Source: Micromonospora tarapacensis (lineage in GTDB: Bacteria > Actinomycetota > Actinomycetes > Mycobacteriales > Micromonosporaceae). From it: a DNA stretch of 64,000 bases. Position numbers and translations under genes: made by a program. Position 1 is the first letter of the stretch. Each line of letters opens with the position of its first letter. The stretch spans positions 5,133,324 to 5,197,323 of the forward strand of contig NZ_JAHCDI010000004.1 in NCBI RefSeq assembly GCF_019697375.1. The letters are read 5' to 3'. Shown here piece after piece: positions 28,981 through 37,252 of the stretch. Under the pieces are notes generated by a model, which worked only from the letters and a program-made list of their open reading frames with translations, was not told where the DNA came from and did no database searches.

Positions 28981-29616
28981 TCAGTCGGTGGCGGACTCAC
29001 GCTGCTCGACCTCGGCGAGGGCGGCGAGCAGCGTGGCCGGCTCCTGGGCTCCGGTGACCGCGTACTTCCCGGCGAGCACGAAGGTGGGCACGCTCGTCAC
29101 TCCGAGTTGCCGGGCGGCGGCCAGCTCGGACCTCAGCTCGGTCACGCCCTCGTCCGAGTCGAGGAAGCGCCGGGCGTCGTCGCCGTCGAGCCCGACCCCG
29201 GCGGCTACCCCGGCGAGCGCCGCGCGGGAGGAGATGTCGACGCCGTCGGTGAAGTGGGCCCGGTGCAGGGCCTCGACCATCTCGCCACCACGACCCCGCT
29301 GCTCGGCCCAGTCGATCAGCCGGTGCGCGTCGAAGGTGTTGGCCGCGATCGCCCGCTCGTGGTCGAGTGTCAGACCGACGCTCGCGCCGACCTCGGCGAC
29401 CTGGGCGGCCATCTGCCGGGCCCGCTCCGGACCACCGAACTTCTCGGCCAGCGCGTCGAGCGTCGGGCGCGGCGACGGCACCGGCGACGGGTCGAGCTGG
29501 AAGGGGCGGTGGCGGACGGTCACCTCGCCGTCGTACGACGCGAGGGCCTGTTCAAGCCGGCGTCGGCCGATCCAGCACCAGGGGCAGACCACGTCGGCGT
29601 AGATGTCGATCTCCAT
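28981..29616 (-). CDS. DsbA/FrnE-like thiol oxidoreductase
   Basis: 211-aa cytoplasmic thioredoxin-fold protein of the FrnE type. The active site CPWC lies near the N terminus (MEIDIYADVVCPWCWIGRRR), with the helical insertion of the DsbA family and the cis-Pro loop GVTSVPTFVLAGKYAVTGAQ. FrnE proteins act in disulfide or redox chemistry and some in polyketide pathways. ATG 29616 is chosen by family length; a GTG at 29640 overlapping the upstream SufE stop (GTGA) would add eight residues and suggests coupling. Confidence 0.9.
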   Translation of the reverse strand: MEIDIYADVVCPWCWIGRRRLEQALASYDGEVTVRHRPFQLDPSPVPSPRPTLDALAEKFGGPERARQMAAQVAEVGASVGLTLDHERAIAANTFDAHRLIDWAEQRGRGGEMVEALHRAHFTDGVDISSRAALAGVAAGVGLDGDDARRFLDSDEGVTELRSELAAARQLGVTSVPTFVLAGKYAVTGAQEPATLLAALAEVEQRESATD

Positions 29617-29636
29617 GATCGGAGACAACCCGCTGG

Positions 29637-30065
29637 TCACCCGATCTGTTCCCGGACCTGCCGCTTCAGTCGGCCGAGGATGGCGGTGCCGCCGCGAATC
29701 CGCAGCGGGCTGATCGCCTGGGCCAGGCCCATCCGTTGGTACAGATCGTCCGGCACGGCGAGGATCTGTTCGGGGCTGGCACCGGCCAGTCCTTCGGCGA
29801 GGATGCCGGCGAAGGCCCGGGTGGTGGGTGCCTCCGGCGGGCAGTCGAACAGGGTGTTCACGGTGCCCTGCGGGGTCACCTCGGCGCGCAGGAAGAACGG
29901 CGTCTGGCACTCGACGACCTGCTCCATGCCCTGGTGGCCGGCGAAGCCGGCCGGCAGCGGCGGCACGGCGTCGGAGAATTCCAGCAGCATCTCCAGCACC
30001 ACGTCCCGCGGCGCGGCGGCGAACTCGTCGACGATCTCGGCCAGCTTGCTCGGCATCTCGGGCAT
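29637..30065 (-). CDS. SufE-type cysteine desulfurase activator
   Basis: 142-aa sulfur acceptor that takes persulfide sulfur from a SufS-type desulfurase for Fe-S cluster assembly. The acceptor cysteine lies in QVVECQTPFFLRAEV (about C53), and the family pattern DCPPEAPTTRAFAGILAEGL is present. It precedes the DsbA-like gene with an almost zero gap. No other suf gene is in the window. In many actinomycetes sufE is beside the rhodanese gene, which here is 7 kb away. Confidence 0.93.
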   Translation of the reverse strand: MPEMPSKLAEIVDEFAAAPRDVVLEMLLEFSDAVPPLPAGFAGHQGMEQVVECQTPFFLRAEVTPQGTVNTLFDCPPEAPTTRAFAGILAEGLAGASPEQILAVPDDLYQRMGLAQAISPLRIRGGTAILGRLKRQVREQIG

Positions 30066-30090
30066 TACGCCAGGCTACCGGCGTCGCTTC

Positions 30091-30516
30091 CTACCCCGTC
30101 GTCGACTGCTCGCTGATCTCGCTGAGCGCGGAGGTGGGGTCGAGCTGCATCGCCAGGTCGCCGAGGGAGACGATGCCGACCAACTTGCGCTCGCTGTCAC
30201 AGACCAGGATCCGCCGGATGCCTCGCTCACGCATCAGCGAAGCGGCCTCCGCGGCGGTGCAGAACTGCTCGATCATCACGACCTCCCGAGTGATGATCGA
30301 GCCGATGGTGGTGGCGTTCGTGGTGGCGTTCTCGGCCACCGCGCGCACCACGATGTCCCGGTCGGTCAGGATGCCGGCCAGATTGGCGCCGTCGGTGACG
30401 ACCACGTCGCCGATGTCGGCCTCCTTCATCACCCTGGCCGCCTCGTCGAGGGTGGTCTCCGCAGGTAGGTAGATCACCTGCCTGGTCATCACGTCAGCGA
30501 CCCGGTAACCGGTCAT
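30091..30516 (-). CDS. CBS-domain pair protein
   Basis: 141 aa made of two CBS motifs (residues 5-65: MTRQVIYLPAETTLDEAARV, DIGDVVVTDGANLAGILTDR; residues 75-130: ITREVVMIEQFCTAAEAASL, GIRRILVCDSERKLVGIVSL). Stand-alone CBS pairs bind adenosyl nucleotides and act as energy sensors; the partner is unknown. ATG 30516 follows GGAGG-like TCTGGAGG at about 6 nt. It lies between proS and sufE on the same strand. Confidence 0.92.
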   Translation of the reverse strand: MTGYRVADVMTRQVIYLPAETTLDEAARVMKEADIGDVVVTDGANLAGILTDRDIVVRAVAENATTNATTIGSIITREVVMIEQFCTAAEAASLMRERGIRRILVCDSERKLVGIVSLGDLAMQLDPTSALSEISEQSTTG

Positions 30517-30572
30517 CGCAGCCTCCAGAGAACGTCCAACCGATCGAGATGCCGTACCCCGTCGTGTGACGG

Positions 30573-32333
30573 CTACACCACGTTCCCGCGTACCCCGTCC
30601 AGCAGCCGCTCCGCCAGGTCCTCCACCGGAAGGTCGGTGTGCTCGCCGGTGGCCCGATCGCGCAGCTCGACGTACCCGTCGACCAGGCGGCGGCCGACCA
30701 CGACGGCGCGCGGGATGCCGATCAGCTCGGCGTCGGTGAACTTCACCCCGGCGGAGACACCGGCGCGGTCGTCGACCAGCACCCGCAGGCCGGCGGCGGA
30801 CAGCCGGGCACCGAGGTCGAGCGCCGCCTCCACCTGCGGGCCCTTGCCGGCGGCCACCAGGTGTACGTCAGCCGGGGCGACCGACTCCGGCCAGACCAGT
30901 CCCCGCTCGTCGTGGTGCTGCTCGGCGATCGCCGCCACCGCCCGCGAGACCCCGATGCCGTAGCAGCCCATGGTCGGACGGACCGGTTTGCCCTGCGGGC
31001 CGAGCACGTCGACGGCGAAGGCGTCGGTGTAGCGGCGGCCGAGCTGGAAGATGTGCCCGATCTCGATGCCCCGGCGCATGGTCAGCCGGCCGGTGGCACA
31101 GGTCGGGCAGGGGTCGCCGGGGCGCACCTCGGCGGCCTCGACCGTGCCGTCGGGGTCGAAGTCCCGGCCGCACACCACGTTTGTGGCGTGCCGGCCCGGC
31201 TCGTTCGCGCCGGTCAGCCAGGCGGTACCCGGCGCGACCCGGGGGTCGACCAGGTAGCGCACGCCGAGCTTGGCGAAGACCTGCGGCCCGAGGTAGCCAC
31301 GGACCAGCTCGGGGTGCTCGTCCCAGGCGTCGAAGACGTCCACGGCGGCCGGCGCCAGCGCGGCGGCGAGCCGCTTCAGGTCCACCTCCCGATCGCCGGG
31401 CACCCCGACCACCAGCGGCTCGGCCGTCTCGGCACCCGGCCGGCGGACGGTCAGCACCACGTTCTTCAGGGTGTCGGCGGCCGTCCAGTCGTCCCGGCCG
31501 GCGAGCCGGCGATCGTTGGCCAGCGCGACCAGGCTGGCGATGGTCGGCGTCTCGGGGGTGTCGTGCACCTCGGTCGCCGGTCGGGCCTGCGGATCGCCGG
31601 CCGACGGGGCGGGCGTGGTGACCGCCTCGGTGTTGGCCGCGTAGTCACAGTCGGTGCACCCCACGTAGGCGTCCTCACCGACCGGCGTGGTGGCCAGGAA
31701 CTCCTCCGACGCCGAGCCGCCCATCGCCCCCGACACGGCGTGCACCACGGTGTAGTCCAGGCCCAACCGGTCGAAGATCCGCCGGTAGCCGTCCCGGTGC
31801 CGCTCGTACGCCGCCCGCAGGCCCGCCTCGTCCAGGTCGAACGAGTAGGCGTCCTTCATCAGGAACTCGCGCCCGCGCAGCAGTCCGGCACGAGGGCGGG
31901 TCTCGTCGCGGAACTTGGTCTGGATCTGGAACAACGTGACCGGAAAGTCGCGGTACGAGGTGAACAGGTCCTTCACCAGCAGCGCGGCCAACTCCTCGTG
32001 GGTGGGCGCGAGCAGATGCTCGGCGCCCCGCCGGTCGGCCAGGGTGAAGATGTCGTCGCCGTACTCGGTCCATCGGCCGCTGGTGCGGTACGGCTCGGCC
32101 GGCAGCAGCGCCGGGAAGTGCACCTCCTGGTCGCCGATCGCGGTCAGCTCGGCCCGGACGATCTCGCTGATCCGGTCCAGCACCAGTTTGCCCAGCGGCA
32201 GCCAGGTGTAGCCGCCCGGTGCGGCCCGGCGGATGTAGCCGGCGCGCAGCAGCAGCCGGTGGCTCGGCACCTCGGCGTCGGCCGGGTCCTCGCGCAGGGT
32301 CCGGATCAGCGATGTCGACATGCGCAGCAGCAT
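30573..32333 (-). CDS. proS: Prolyl-tRNA synthetase, bacterial type
   Basis: 586-aa class II synthetase that charges tRNA(Pro). Motif 1 region ([25 protein letters not shown]), motif 2 ([20 protein letters not shown]), an INS editing insertion (about residues 230-400), motif 3 ([14 protein letters not shown]) and an anticodon-binding C-terminal domain are present. ATG 32333 ([20 protein letters not shown]) matches the family start. TACGCT lies 6 nt upstream, indicating a leaderless transcript; an upstream frame extension to 32441 runs through a hairpin and is rejected. Confidence 0.96.
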   Translation of the reverse strand: MLLRMSTSLIRTLREDPADAEVPSHRLLLRAGYIRRAAPGGYTWLPLGKLVLDRISEIVRAELTAIGDQEVHFPALLPAEPYRTSGRWTEYGDDIFTLADRRGAEHLLAPTHEELAALLVKDLFTSYRDFPVTLFQIQTKFRDETRPRAGLLRGREFLMKDAYSFDLDEAGLRAAYERHRDGYRRIFDRLGLDYTVVHAVSGAMGGSASEEFLATTPVGEDAYVGCTDCDYAANTEAVTTPAPSAGDPQARPATEVHDTPETPTIASLVALANDRRLAGRDDWTAADTLKNVVLTVRRPGAETAEPLVVGVPGDREVDLKRLAAALAPAAVDVFDAWDEHPELVRGYLGPQVFAKLGVRYLVDPRVAPGTAWLTGANEPGRHATNVVCGRDFDPDGTVEAAEVRPGDPCPTCATGRLTMRRGIEIGHIFQLGRRYTDAFAVDVLGPQGKPVRPTMGCYGIGVSRAVAAIAEQHHDERGLVWPESVAPADVHLVAAGKGPQVEAALDLGARLSAAGLRVLVDDRAGVSAGVKFTDAELIGIPRAVVVGRRLVDGYVELRDRATGEHTDLPVEDLAERLLDGVRGNVV

Positions 32334-32345
32334 TGCCGCAGCGTA
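32334..32345 (-). promoter_or_regulatory. Leaderless -10 box of proS
   Basis: TACGCT (minus strand, 32345-32340) followed by six nucleotides and ATG 32333. The spacing places the transcription start at the initiator A. Confidence 0.55.
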
Positions 32346-32398
32346 CGACCGACGACTGTCGGTAGGCGATCCCATTAGGCCGGTGTCCGGGTTACTGA

Positions 32399-32444
32399 AT
32401 CTTGGTACGAAAGTGCCCTCGGGTGGGCGCTTTTGTACCAAGAT
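32399..32444. repeat. 20-bp stem-loop between proS and the HAD gene
   Basis: 32399-32418 pairs with 32425-32444 along 20 bp (18 Watson-Crick, two G-U if read as + strand RNA) around TCGGGT. It ends 18 nt before the HAD start codon, so it would form in the 5' leader of the HAD mRNA or act as a DNA dyad between divergent promoters. Confidence 0.75.
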
Positions 32445-32462
32445 CTACGCGAGGATGGGCGC

Positions 32463-33230
32463 ATGATGCGGGCGGCTGGTGGGTTGTTGCTGGATTTCGG
32501 AGGGGTGTTGGCGGATGCGCCGGCCGGTGGGGCGGCGGCTCCGGAGATGGTGCGGCGGGTCGCCGAGGTGGTCGGTGGGGACGTCTCCGAGGAGCGGATC
32601 ACGGCCGACCTGATCGAGGGCGCGCGGGCGTACTCGCTGTGGCGGGACGAGATCAGCGCCTCGGCGGAGCCGATCGAGCTGCCGCACAACCGGGTGTGGG
32701 CCGACTTCGTCACCCAGGGCTGGCCCGAGGCGGCGCGGGCCGCCGTCGAGCGGGAGGCCACTCCCCTGGCGTACGCCTGGACGTGGCGCATCGAGTGGGA
32801 GGTGCGACCCGGCATCCCCGAGGCCCTCCGGGCTGCCGCCGACGCGGGAGTGCCGATGGCCATCGTGAGCAACACTCTCTGCGGTGCCGCCCATCGTGAC
32901 TTTCTCGCCGCCGTCGGGCTCTCCGGGTTCTTCGAGGTCGAGTTCTACAGCGACGAGACGGGGCTGCGTAAACCCAATCCGCGCTTCGCGCAGCTGGCCG
33001 CCGACGCGATCGGCGTACCGATCGGCAAGTGCTGGTTCGTCGGTGACAGCCTGCACCGGGACATCGCCTGTGCGCGGCGGGCCGGCACCGGGGCGGCCGT
33101 GCTGATGCGCTCGCCCCGCACCGACCGGGAACCGGAGCGCCCCGAGGTGTCGCCGGATGCCCGGATCGAGGACGGGCACGGGCTGCTCGACCTGCTCCGC
33201 CGCAGCCAGGTGGCGGATCGGGCAGGCTGA
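32463..33230 (+). CDS. HAD-superfamily hydrolase
   Basis: 255-aa phosphatase-like protein. HAD motif I is LLLDFGGVLAD (the second Asp position is Gly, DFGGV, as in the epoxide-hydrolase-type N domains), motif II VSNT, motif III lysine in GLRKPNP, motif IV FVGDSLHRDI. Substrate unknown. ATG 32463 is followed by a second ATG at 32466; GAGG lies 8 nt upstream. The strange DxG at motif I means the general acid may be missing, so hydrolase activity should not be assumed. Confidence 0.88.
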   Translation: MMRAAGGLLLDFGGVLADAPAGGAAAPEMVRRVAEVVGGDVSEERITADLIEGARAYSLWRDEISASAEPIELPHNRVWADFVTQGWPEAARAAVEREATPLAYAWTWRIEWEVRPGIPEALRAAADAGVPMAIVSNTLCGAAHRDFLAAVGLSGFFEVEFYSDETGLRKPNPRFAQLAADAIGVPIGKCWFVGDSLHRDIACARRAGTGAAVLMRSPRTDREPERPEVSPDARIEDGHGLLDLLRRSQVADRAG

Positions 33231-33349
33231 CGGCGCATCCTAACCACCCGGCGACCGGCCAACTCGTCCTTGGGTGAACCGCTGCCGGTGCCCATCGCGG
33301 AGCCCTACGTTCCGGGGGAACCACCCCGCCGAGCGCAGGGAGCAGTCCG

Positions 33350-33613
33350 TTGTTCGATGACGTGCGGCAGATCGACGCCGGTCTCCTCGACGTCGGATAC
33401 GTCGACGCCGGTCCGCCGGACGGTCCGGTCGTGCTTCTGCTGCACGGCTGGCCGTACGACATCCACAGCTTCGCCGCCGCGACACCGCTGCTGACGGCGG
33501 CCGGTCACCGGGTGCTGGTCCCGTACGCCCGAGGTCACGGCAGCACCCGGCTCCGCTCCGCCGACCCACGACCTGTTCCGGCTGGACCCGGAGGGCGGCC
33601 CGACCCCGCGTGA
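33350..33613 (+). pseudogene. Truncated alpha/beta-hydrolase (N-terminal fragment)
   Basis: TTG 33350 with AGGGAG upstream opens VDAGPPDGPVVLLLHGWPYD (oxyanion HGWP motif) and ends soon after VLVPYARGHGSTRLRSAD. About 65 residues of a roughly 280-residue fold are present; the nucleophile elbow and the rest are absent and the frame closes after unrelated sequence at 33613. It is probably a deletion remnant joined to another gene's end. Confidence 0.75.
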
Positions 33614-33704
33614 GCTGTTCCAGCGGTTCGTGGCGTGGGGCCCGTACCGTCGCCCGGCTGTCGCCCTGCCGCCCGCCTGCACCGGCCGCTGCCGCGCCAC
33701 CTAG
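33564..33704 (+). pseudogene. C-terminal fragment of an unidentified protein
   Basis: From 33564 a second frame reads THDLFRLDPEGGPTPRELFQ, RFVAWGPYRRPAVALPP and stops at TAG 33704. It looks like genuine coding sequence but has no start and matches no family that I recognise. It directly follows the end of the hydrolase homology, so the junction at about 33560 marks an old deletion or rearrangement. Its stop codon overlaps the 3' end of the SUMF1 gene by 4 bp. Confidence 0.45.
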
Positions 33705-34384
33705 GTACGGCCGGAGCGGGCCACCCGGAAACCCACGTCGTCGACGGTGAACGTCGGATGGCTGCGGCGGCGTACCGACGCCCGGCAGCTCCAGTGCTCG
33801 TCGAACCAGCCGCCGCCGCGCAGCACCCGGTAGCTGCCGTAGACCTCCGCGTCGTAGACGTCCCAGCACCAGTCCCACACGTTGCCCAACATGTCGTACA
33901 GTCCCCAGGCGTTGGGCTGCCGTCCGCCCACCTCGTGCGGGCGTCCGCCGGAGTTGTCGCGGTACCAGGCGATCTCGTCCAGCGGCCCGTAGCGCGGCCC
34001 GGTGGTGCCGGCCCGGCAGGCGTACTCCCATTCGGCCTCGGTGGGCAGCCGGTACCCGTCGGCGGAGTCGACCCACCCGACGTCCTCGCCGTTCTCAGAG
34101 TCCAGGCGGTAGGCGGGCCGTAGCCCTTCCCGCTGCGAGCGGGCGTTGCAGTAGCGGATCGCGTCCCACCAGGAGACGCTCTCGACAGGCAGTCGGTCGC
34201 CGCGCGCCGCGCTGGGTCGCGCGCCGGTGATCAGCGCATACTCCGCCTGGGTCACCGCAAAGGCGGCGATCTGGTACGCCTCGACCTCCACCGACCACCG
34301 ACGCTGCGTACGCCGATCCGACAGCGTCACCCGTCCCGCCGGAATTGAGATCATCACCCTGGCAGTGTGGATGACCTCTGACAC
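33701..34384 (-). CDS. SUMF1/formylglycine-generating-enzyme-like protein
   Basis: 227-aa single-domain protein of the FGE-sulfatase fold: VTQAEYALI, PVESVSWWDAIRYCNARS, YRLPTEAEWEYACRAGTTGP, WGLYDMLGNVWDWCWD, RVLRGGGWFDEHWSCRASVR, GFRVAR. True FGEs bind copper through two cysteines in the C-terminal loop; here only one (SCRA) is visible, so formylglycine formation is doubtful and it may be another SUMF1-type enzyme. No sulfatase is nearby. GTG 34384 is used; an internal ATG at 34354 (MISIPAG) is an equally good start. Confidence 0.85.
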   Translation of the reverse strand: MSEVIHTARVMISIPAGRVTLSDRRTQRRWSVEVEAYQIAAFAVTQAEYALITGARPSAARGDRLPVESVSWWDAIRYCNARSQREGLRPAYRLDSENGEDVGWVDSADGYRLPTEAEWEYACRAGTTGPRYGPLDEIAWYRDNSGGRPHEVGGRQPNAWGLYDMLGNVWDWCWDVYDAEVYGSYRVLRGGGWFDEHWSCRASVRRRSHPTFTVDDVGFRVARSGRT

Positions 34385-34437
34385 GTTCCCGCCTGCGGGG
34401 CAGACCGGTGAGCGGGCGCGGTGCCAGACTTCCCGGT

Positions 34438-34491
34438 GTTAAGAAGGGGCCCCGCTACTACCGCAGGCGTCAATAAGGGGCCCTTCCTTAC
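34438..34491. repeat. GGGGCCC-type palindromic repeat pair upstream of the SGNH gene
   Basis: GTTAAGAAGGGGCCCC (34438-34453) and, inverted, GGGGCCCTTCCTTAC (34477-34491) form an imperfect 15-bp stem with a 23-nt loop ending 14 nt before ATG 34506. From memory, similar elements are dispersed in Micromonospora genomes. Confidence 0.6.
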
Positions 34492-34505
34492 TCCGAAGGA
34501 GTTGC

Positions 34506-35333
34506 ATGCGCTGGCGCAGTTTCGTCGCGGTCGGGGACAGCTTCACCGAGGGCCTGGACGACGCCTATCCGGACGGCAGTTTCCGGGGCTGGGCAGATCT
34601 GGTCGCCACCAGGTTGGCCGCCGAGGTCGGTCCCGACTTCGCGTACGCCAACCTGGCCATCCGGGGACGGACCTTCCCCAGCGTGGTGGCCGAGCAGGTG
34701 CCGGCCGCGTTGGCCATGAAGCCCGACCTGATCAGCTTCGCGGCCGGCGGCAATGACGTGCTGCGCCGCAGCTTCGACCCGGAGACCCTGGTCGGCCGCT
34801 ACGACAAGGTGATCGGCCGGCTGCGGGCGGGCGGCGCCGACGTGGTGTTGTTCCGGTTCGCCGACCTGATGTCGCGGCTGCCCGGTCAGCGGCTGATCGC
34901 GCCCCGGGTCACTCTGCTCAACCGTGCCGTCGGGGAGACCGCCGAGCGCCACGGCGCGATCATGGTCGACCTGTACGCCGACGACACATATCTCAACCCG
35001 ATGCTGTGGAGCACCGACCGGTTGCACCTCTCGCCGGCCGGGCACCGCCGCGTCGCCGGCCAGGTGCTCACCGCGCTCGGCGTCGGCTGCGACGAGGAGT
35101 GGCTGCTCGTCCCGCCGCGCCCGGAACCCACCCCCTGGCTGTCGGCGCGCACCGCCGACCTCCGCTGGGCCGGCAAACACCTGGCCCCCTGGATCAAGCG
35201 CCGCCTGACCGGCCGCTCCTCCGGCGACACCCTGACCGCCAAGCGCCCCACCCTCTCCCCACCCTCCACCCCTCACCCCCACTCGGTTGATCATGAGGTT
35301 AGCGGCAGTTCTGGAGATCAAGAACGCCGCTAA
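34506..35333 (+). CDS. SGNH/GDSL-type esterase
   Basis: 275-aa hydrolase of the SGNH fold. Block I Ser in VAVGDSFTEG (residue 12), block II Gly in ANLAIRGRT, block III GGND, and block V Asp/His in STDRLHLSPAGHRR. There is no signal peptide, so it is probably cytoplasmic. Substrate unknown. ATG 34506 has AAGGAG at 4 nt. The last 16 codons (HSVDHEVSGSSGDQERR) are encoded by a long hairpin element whose right arm supplies the TAA stop, so the original C terminus was probably replaced. Confidence 0.9.
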   Translation: MRWRSFVAVGDSFTEGLDDAYPDGSFRGWADLVATRLAAEVGPDFAYANLAIRGRTFPSVVAEQVPAALAMKPDLISFAAGGNDVLRRSFDPETLVGRYDKVIGRLRAGGADVVLFRFADLMSRLPGQRLIAPRVTLLNRAVGETAERHGAIMVDLYADDTYLNPMLWSTDRLHLSPAGHRRVAGQVLTALGVGCDEEWLLVPPRPEPTPWLSARTADLRWAGKHLAPWIKRRLTGRSSGDTLTAKRPTLSPPSTPHPHSVDHEVSGSSGDQERR

Positions 35334-35346
35334 CCTCATGATCAAC
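35286..35346. repeat. 61-bp palindromic element (21+5-bp stem)
   Basis: The arms 35286-35306 and 35326-35346 are perfectly complementary over 21 bp; a further 5 bp (GTTCT 35308-35312 with AGAAC 35321-35325) extend the stem after a bulged A, leaving an 8-nt loop. The arms begin GTTGATCATGAGGTTAGCGG. It overlaps the 3' end of the SGNH gene and lies before the convergent gene ending at 35382. Confidence 0.85.
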
Positions 35347-35381
35347 ACGTCGGTCAGGGGCGGGGTGGGGTGGTGGTGGGG

Positions 35382-36638
35382 TCAGTGGAGGAGGCGGGTC
35401 CAGGTGCGGGTTTGAGCGGTGCCGGGGGCGAGGATCGTGGTGTTCAGCGTGGTGATGACGATTGTGTCGTCGGGGAGCACCTGCACCGAGGGCGCATCCT
35501 CACCACTGCCGAAGCGCTCGCGGGGCTCGGGGGCGTCGATGTAACGGTCGCCCGTCCAGTAGCCGACGTTGCCGTACGCGGTGGTCATGGCAAGGAGTCC
35601 ACCGTTGATCGCGGCCACCGAGTTCGTGTCGGGCGGTAGCCCGACCCGCTCCCGCCACGAGTCGCCCACCAACTGCCAGACGCGCTTACTCGTCGACGCG
35701 TTGTACTCCGCGTCGCTCATGCCGACCAGCCAGCGGTGTTGGCCGTCGGGGGAGACCAGCAGGCGCGCGGCGCCCCGCACGACCGGCAGCTCCTGCCAGG
35801 TGGCTGCCGAGTCGCTGCTGACCACCACGCTCAACTCGTCGCCTTCCCGGACGGTCACCCAGAGCCGGCCGTCGCCGCCCTCGATGAGCTGCCGGGCGGC
35901 GTCCCCATCCATGACCAGCGGGGGTTGGGCCGGAATGGCCGCCGGGCCGATCCGGGCGAGCCGGTAGCGGGAGCACGGGAGGTCGTGCACGCCGTTGCCG
36001 TCCGGGCACCGCAGCAGGTAGCCGCTGCGGGTGGCCACGCCCAACTGGGTGGCCTCCGGTGGAGACGTCAGCGGGTGCTCGGTGAAGGTGGCGCCACCGT
36101 CGGTGGTGACCAGGTATCCCTCGCCCGCCCACACGGTCAGTGTCCGGCCGTCGACCGGCAGCAGGTGAGCCGGTCCGCTCAGCAGCGGGCGGTTAACTGC
36201 CTCCGGCAGTGGCGTGCGCTGCCAAGTCTCGCCCCCGTCGGTGGTCCGGGCGAGGTCACGCCGGCAGTCGGTCCGGCCGAGGTCGTCGGTCGGACCGCAG
36301 GTGTCGAAGAGGGCCCATCCGTGCCGGGCGTCGACGAACCGCAGCGTGTCCAGCCTGCCGGCTACCCCCACCGGGTTCACCTTCCGCTCGATCGGCCGCC
36401 CGTCGGGCGTGGGGGAGGGGGTGGGAGTGGGCGGATCACCATCCCCGTCCCGGCCGGCGACGGCATATGCTCCCGGGCCGGCGAGCAGCAGCGCGACCAG
36501 GCCGGCGAGCAGGGCACGGCGACGGCGCCGTCGATCGTGCACCCGGCGTCGGGCGGCCTCCGCCCCCGGCGGGCGGAAGGTGGGCGCGGCGGTCGCCTCG
36601 AACTCGGCGAACAGCTTGTCCAGGTGGATCTCACGCAC
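35382..36638 (-). CDS. Membrane-anchored beta-propeller protein next to an ECF sigma factor
   Basis: 418 aa. A short cytoplasmic N terminus ([20 protein letters not shown]) precedes a basic stretch, one membrane helix (ALLAGLVALLLAGPGAYAVA, about 42-61), a Pro/Thr linker and a large exported domain with sialidase/BNR-like repeats (TTDGGETW, TTDGGATF, SSDSAATW). It overlaps the sigma gene by 8 bp on the same strand. Position and topology suggest a partner or anti-sigma-like sensor of that sigma factor, although no zinc-binding anti-sigma motif is seen. Extracellular ligand unknown. Confidence 0.8.
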   Translation of the reverse strand: MREIHLDKLFAEFEATAAPTFRPPGAEAARRRVHDRRRRRRALLAGLVALLLAGPGAYAVAGRDGDGDPPTPTPSPTPDGRPIERKVNPVGVAGRLDTLRFVDARHGWALFDTCGPTDDLGRTDCRRDLARTTDGGETWQRTPLPEAVNRPLLSGPAHLLPVDGRTLTVWAGEGYLVTTDGGATFTEHPLTSPPEATQLGVATRSGYLLRCPDGNGVHDLPCSRYRLARIGPAAIPAQPPLVMDGDAARQLIEGGDGRLWVTVREGDELSVVVSSDSAATWQELPVVRGAARLLVSPDGQHRWLVGMSDAEYNASTSKRVWQLVGDSWRERVGLPPDTNSVAAINGGLLAMTTAYGNVGYWTGDRYIDAPEPRERFGSGEDAPSVQVLPDDTIVITTLNTTILAPGTAQTRTWTRLLH

Positions 36639-37145
36639 GGCCGGCCTCCTGCCGCTCGGTGAGGTGACGCGCCAGTGCGGCCCGGCCCCGCGACAGCCAG
36701 GACTTCACGGTCCCCTCCGGTGCGCCGAGCTGGTCGGCGATCTCGGCGACGGTGAGCTGGGCCAGGTGGTGCAGGACGACGGCCTGCCGCTGGGCGGTCG
36801 GCAGCGTGGCGAGCGCCGCCAGCAGCACCACCCGGTCGGGGTCGGGCCGGGCACGTGCGCCTCCCGCTGCCGGGCAAGGTGGCGGACGGCGGTACGGGCC
36901 CGACGCAGCCGGCTGGTGGCCAGGTTCCAGGCGACCCGGCGGACGAAGGCCGACGGGTCGTCGTACCCGCTGATCCGATCCCAGCGTTCCAGCGTCCGGC
37001 AGAACGCCTCCTGGGTGAGGTCCTGCGCCTCGGCGTGGTCACCGAGGTACGCGTAGAGCTGCACCGCCACGCGGTGGAAGTGCGCCTGGTAGAACTCGCT
37101 GAAGTCCACCGGCGGTGGGGCGGCCCCTGGTGGCCGTGCGGTCAT
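36631..37145 (-). CDS. ECF sigma factor (SigE/SIG-41-like), broken by an apparent 1-nt deletion
   Basis: RNA polymerase sigma factor of about 171 aa after repair. Region 2 is read from ATG 37145 ([40 protein letters not shown]). Region 4 continues in the -1 frame from about 36845 to 36631 ([40 protein letters not shown]). One missing base in the GGGTCGGGCCGGG run near 36838-36850 explains the break; the expected linker would be [18 protein letters not shown]. It is followed by the membrane beta-propeller gene, so the two probably form a signalling pair. Confidence 0.85.
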
Positions 37146-37252
37146 GGCAGTCCTCGGTGTCGGCGGGTCTCGCCACTGTCACGTGCCACGGGCCGCATCC
37201 GCTGCACCCGAATCTCGATGAACGGCCACGGATCGCGCGTACCTTGGGCATC

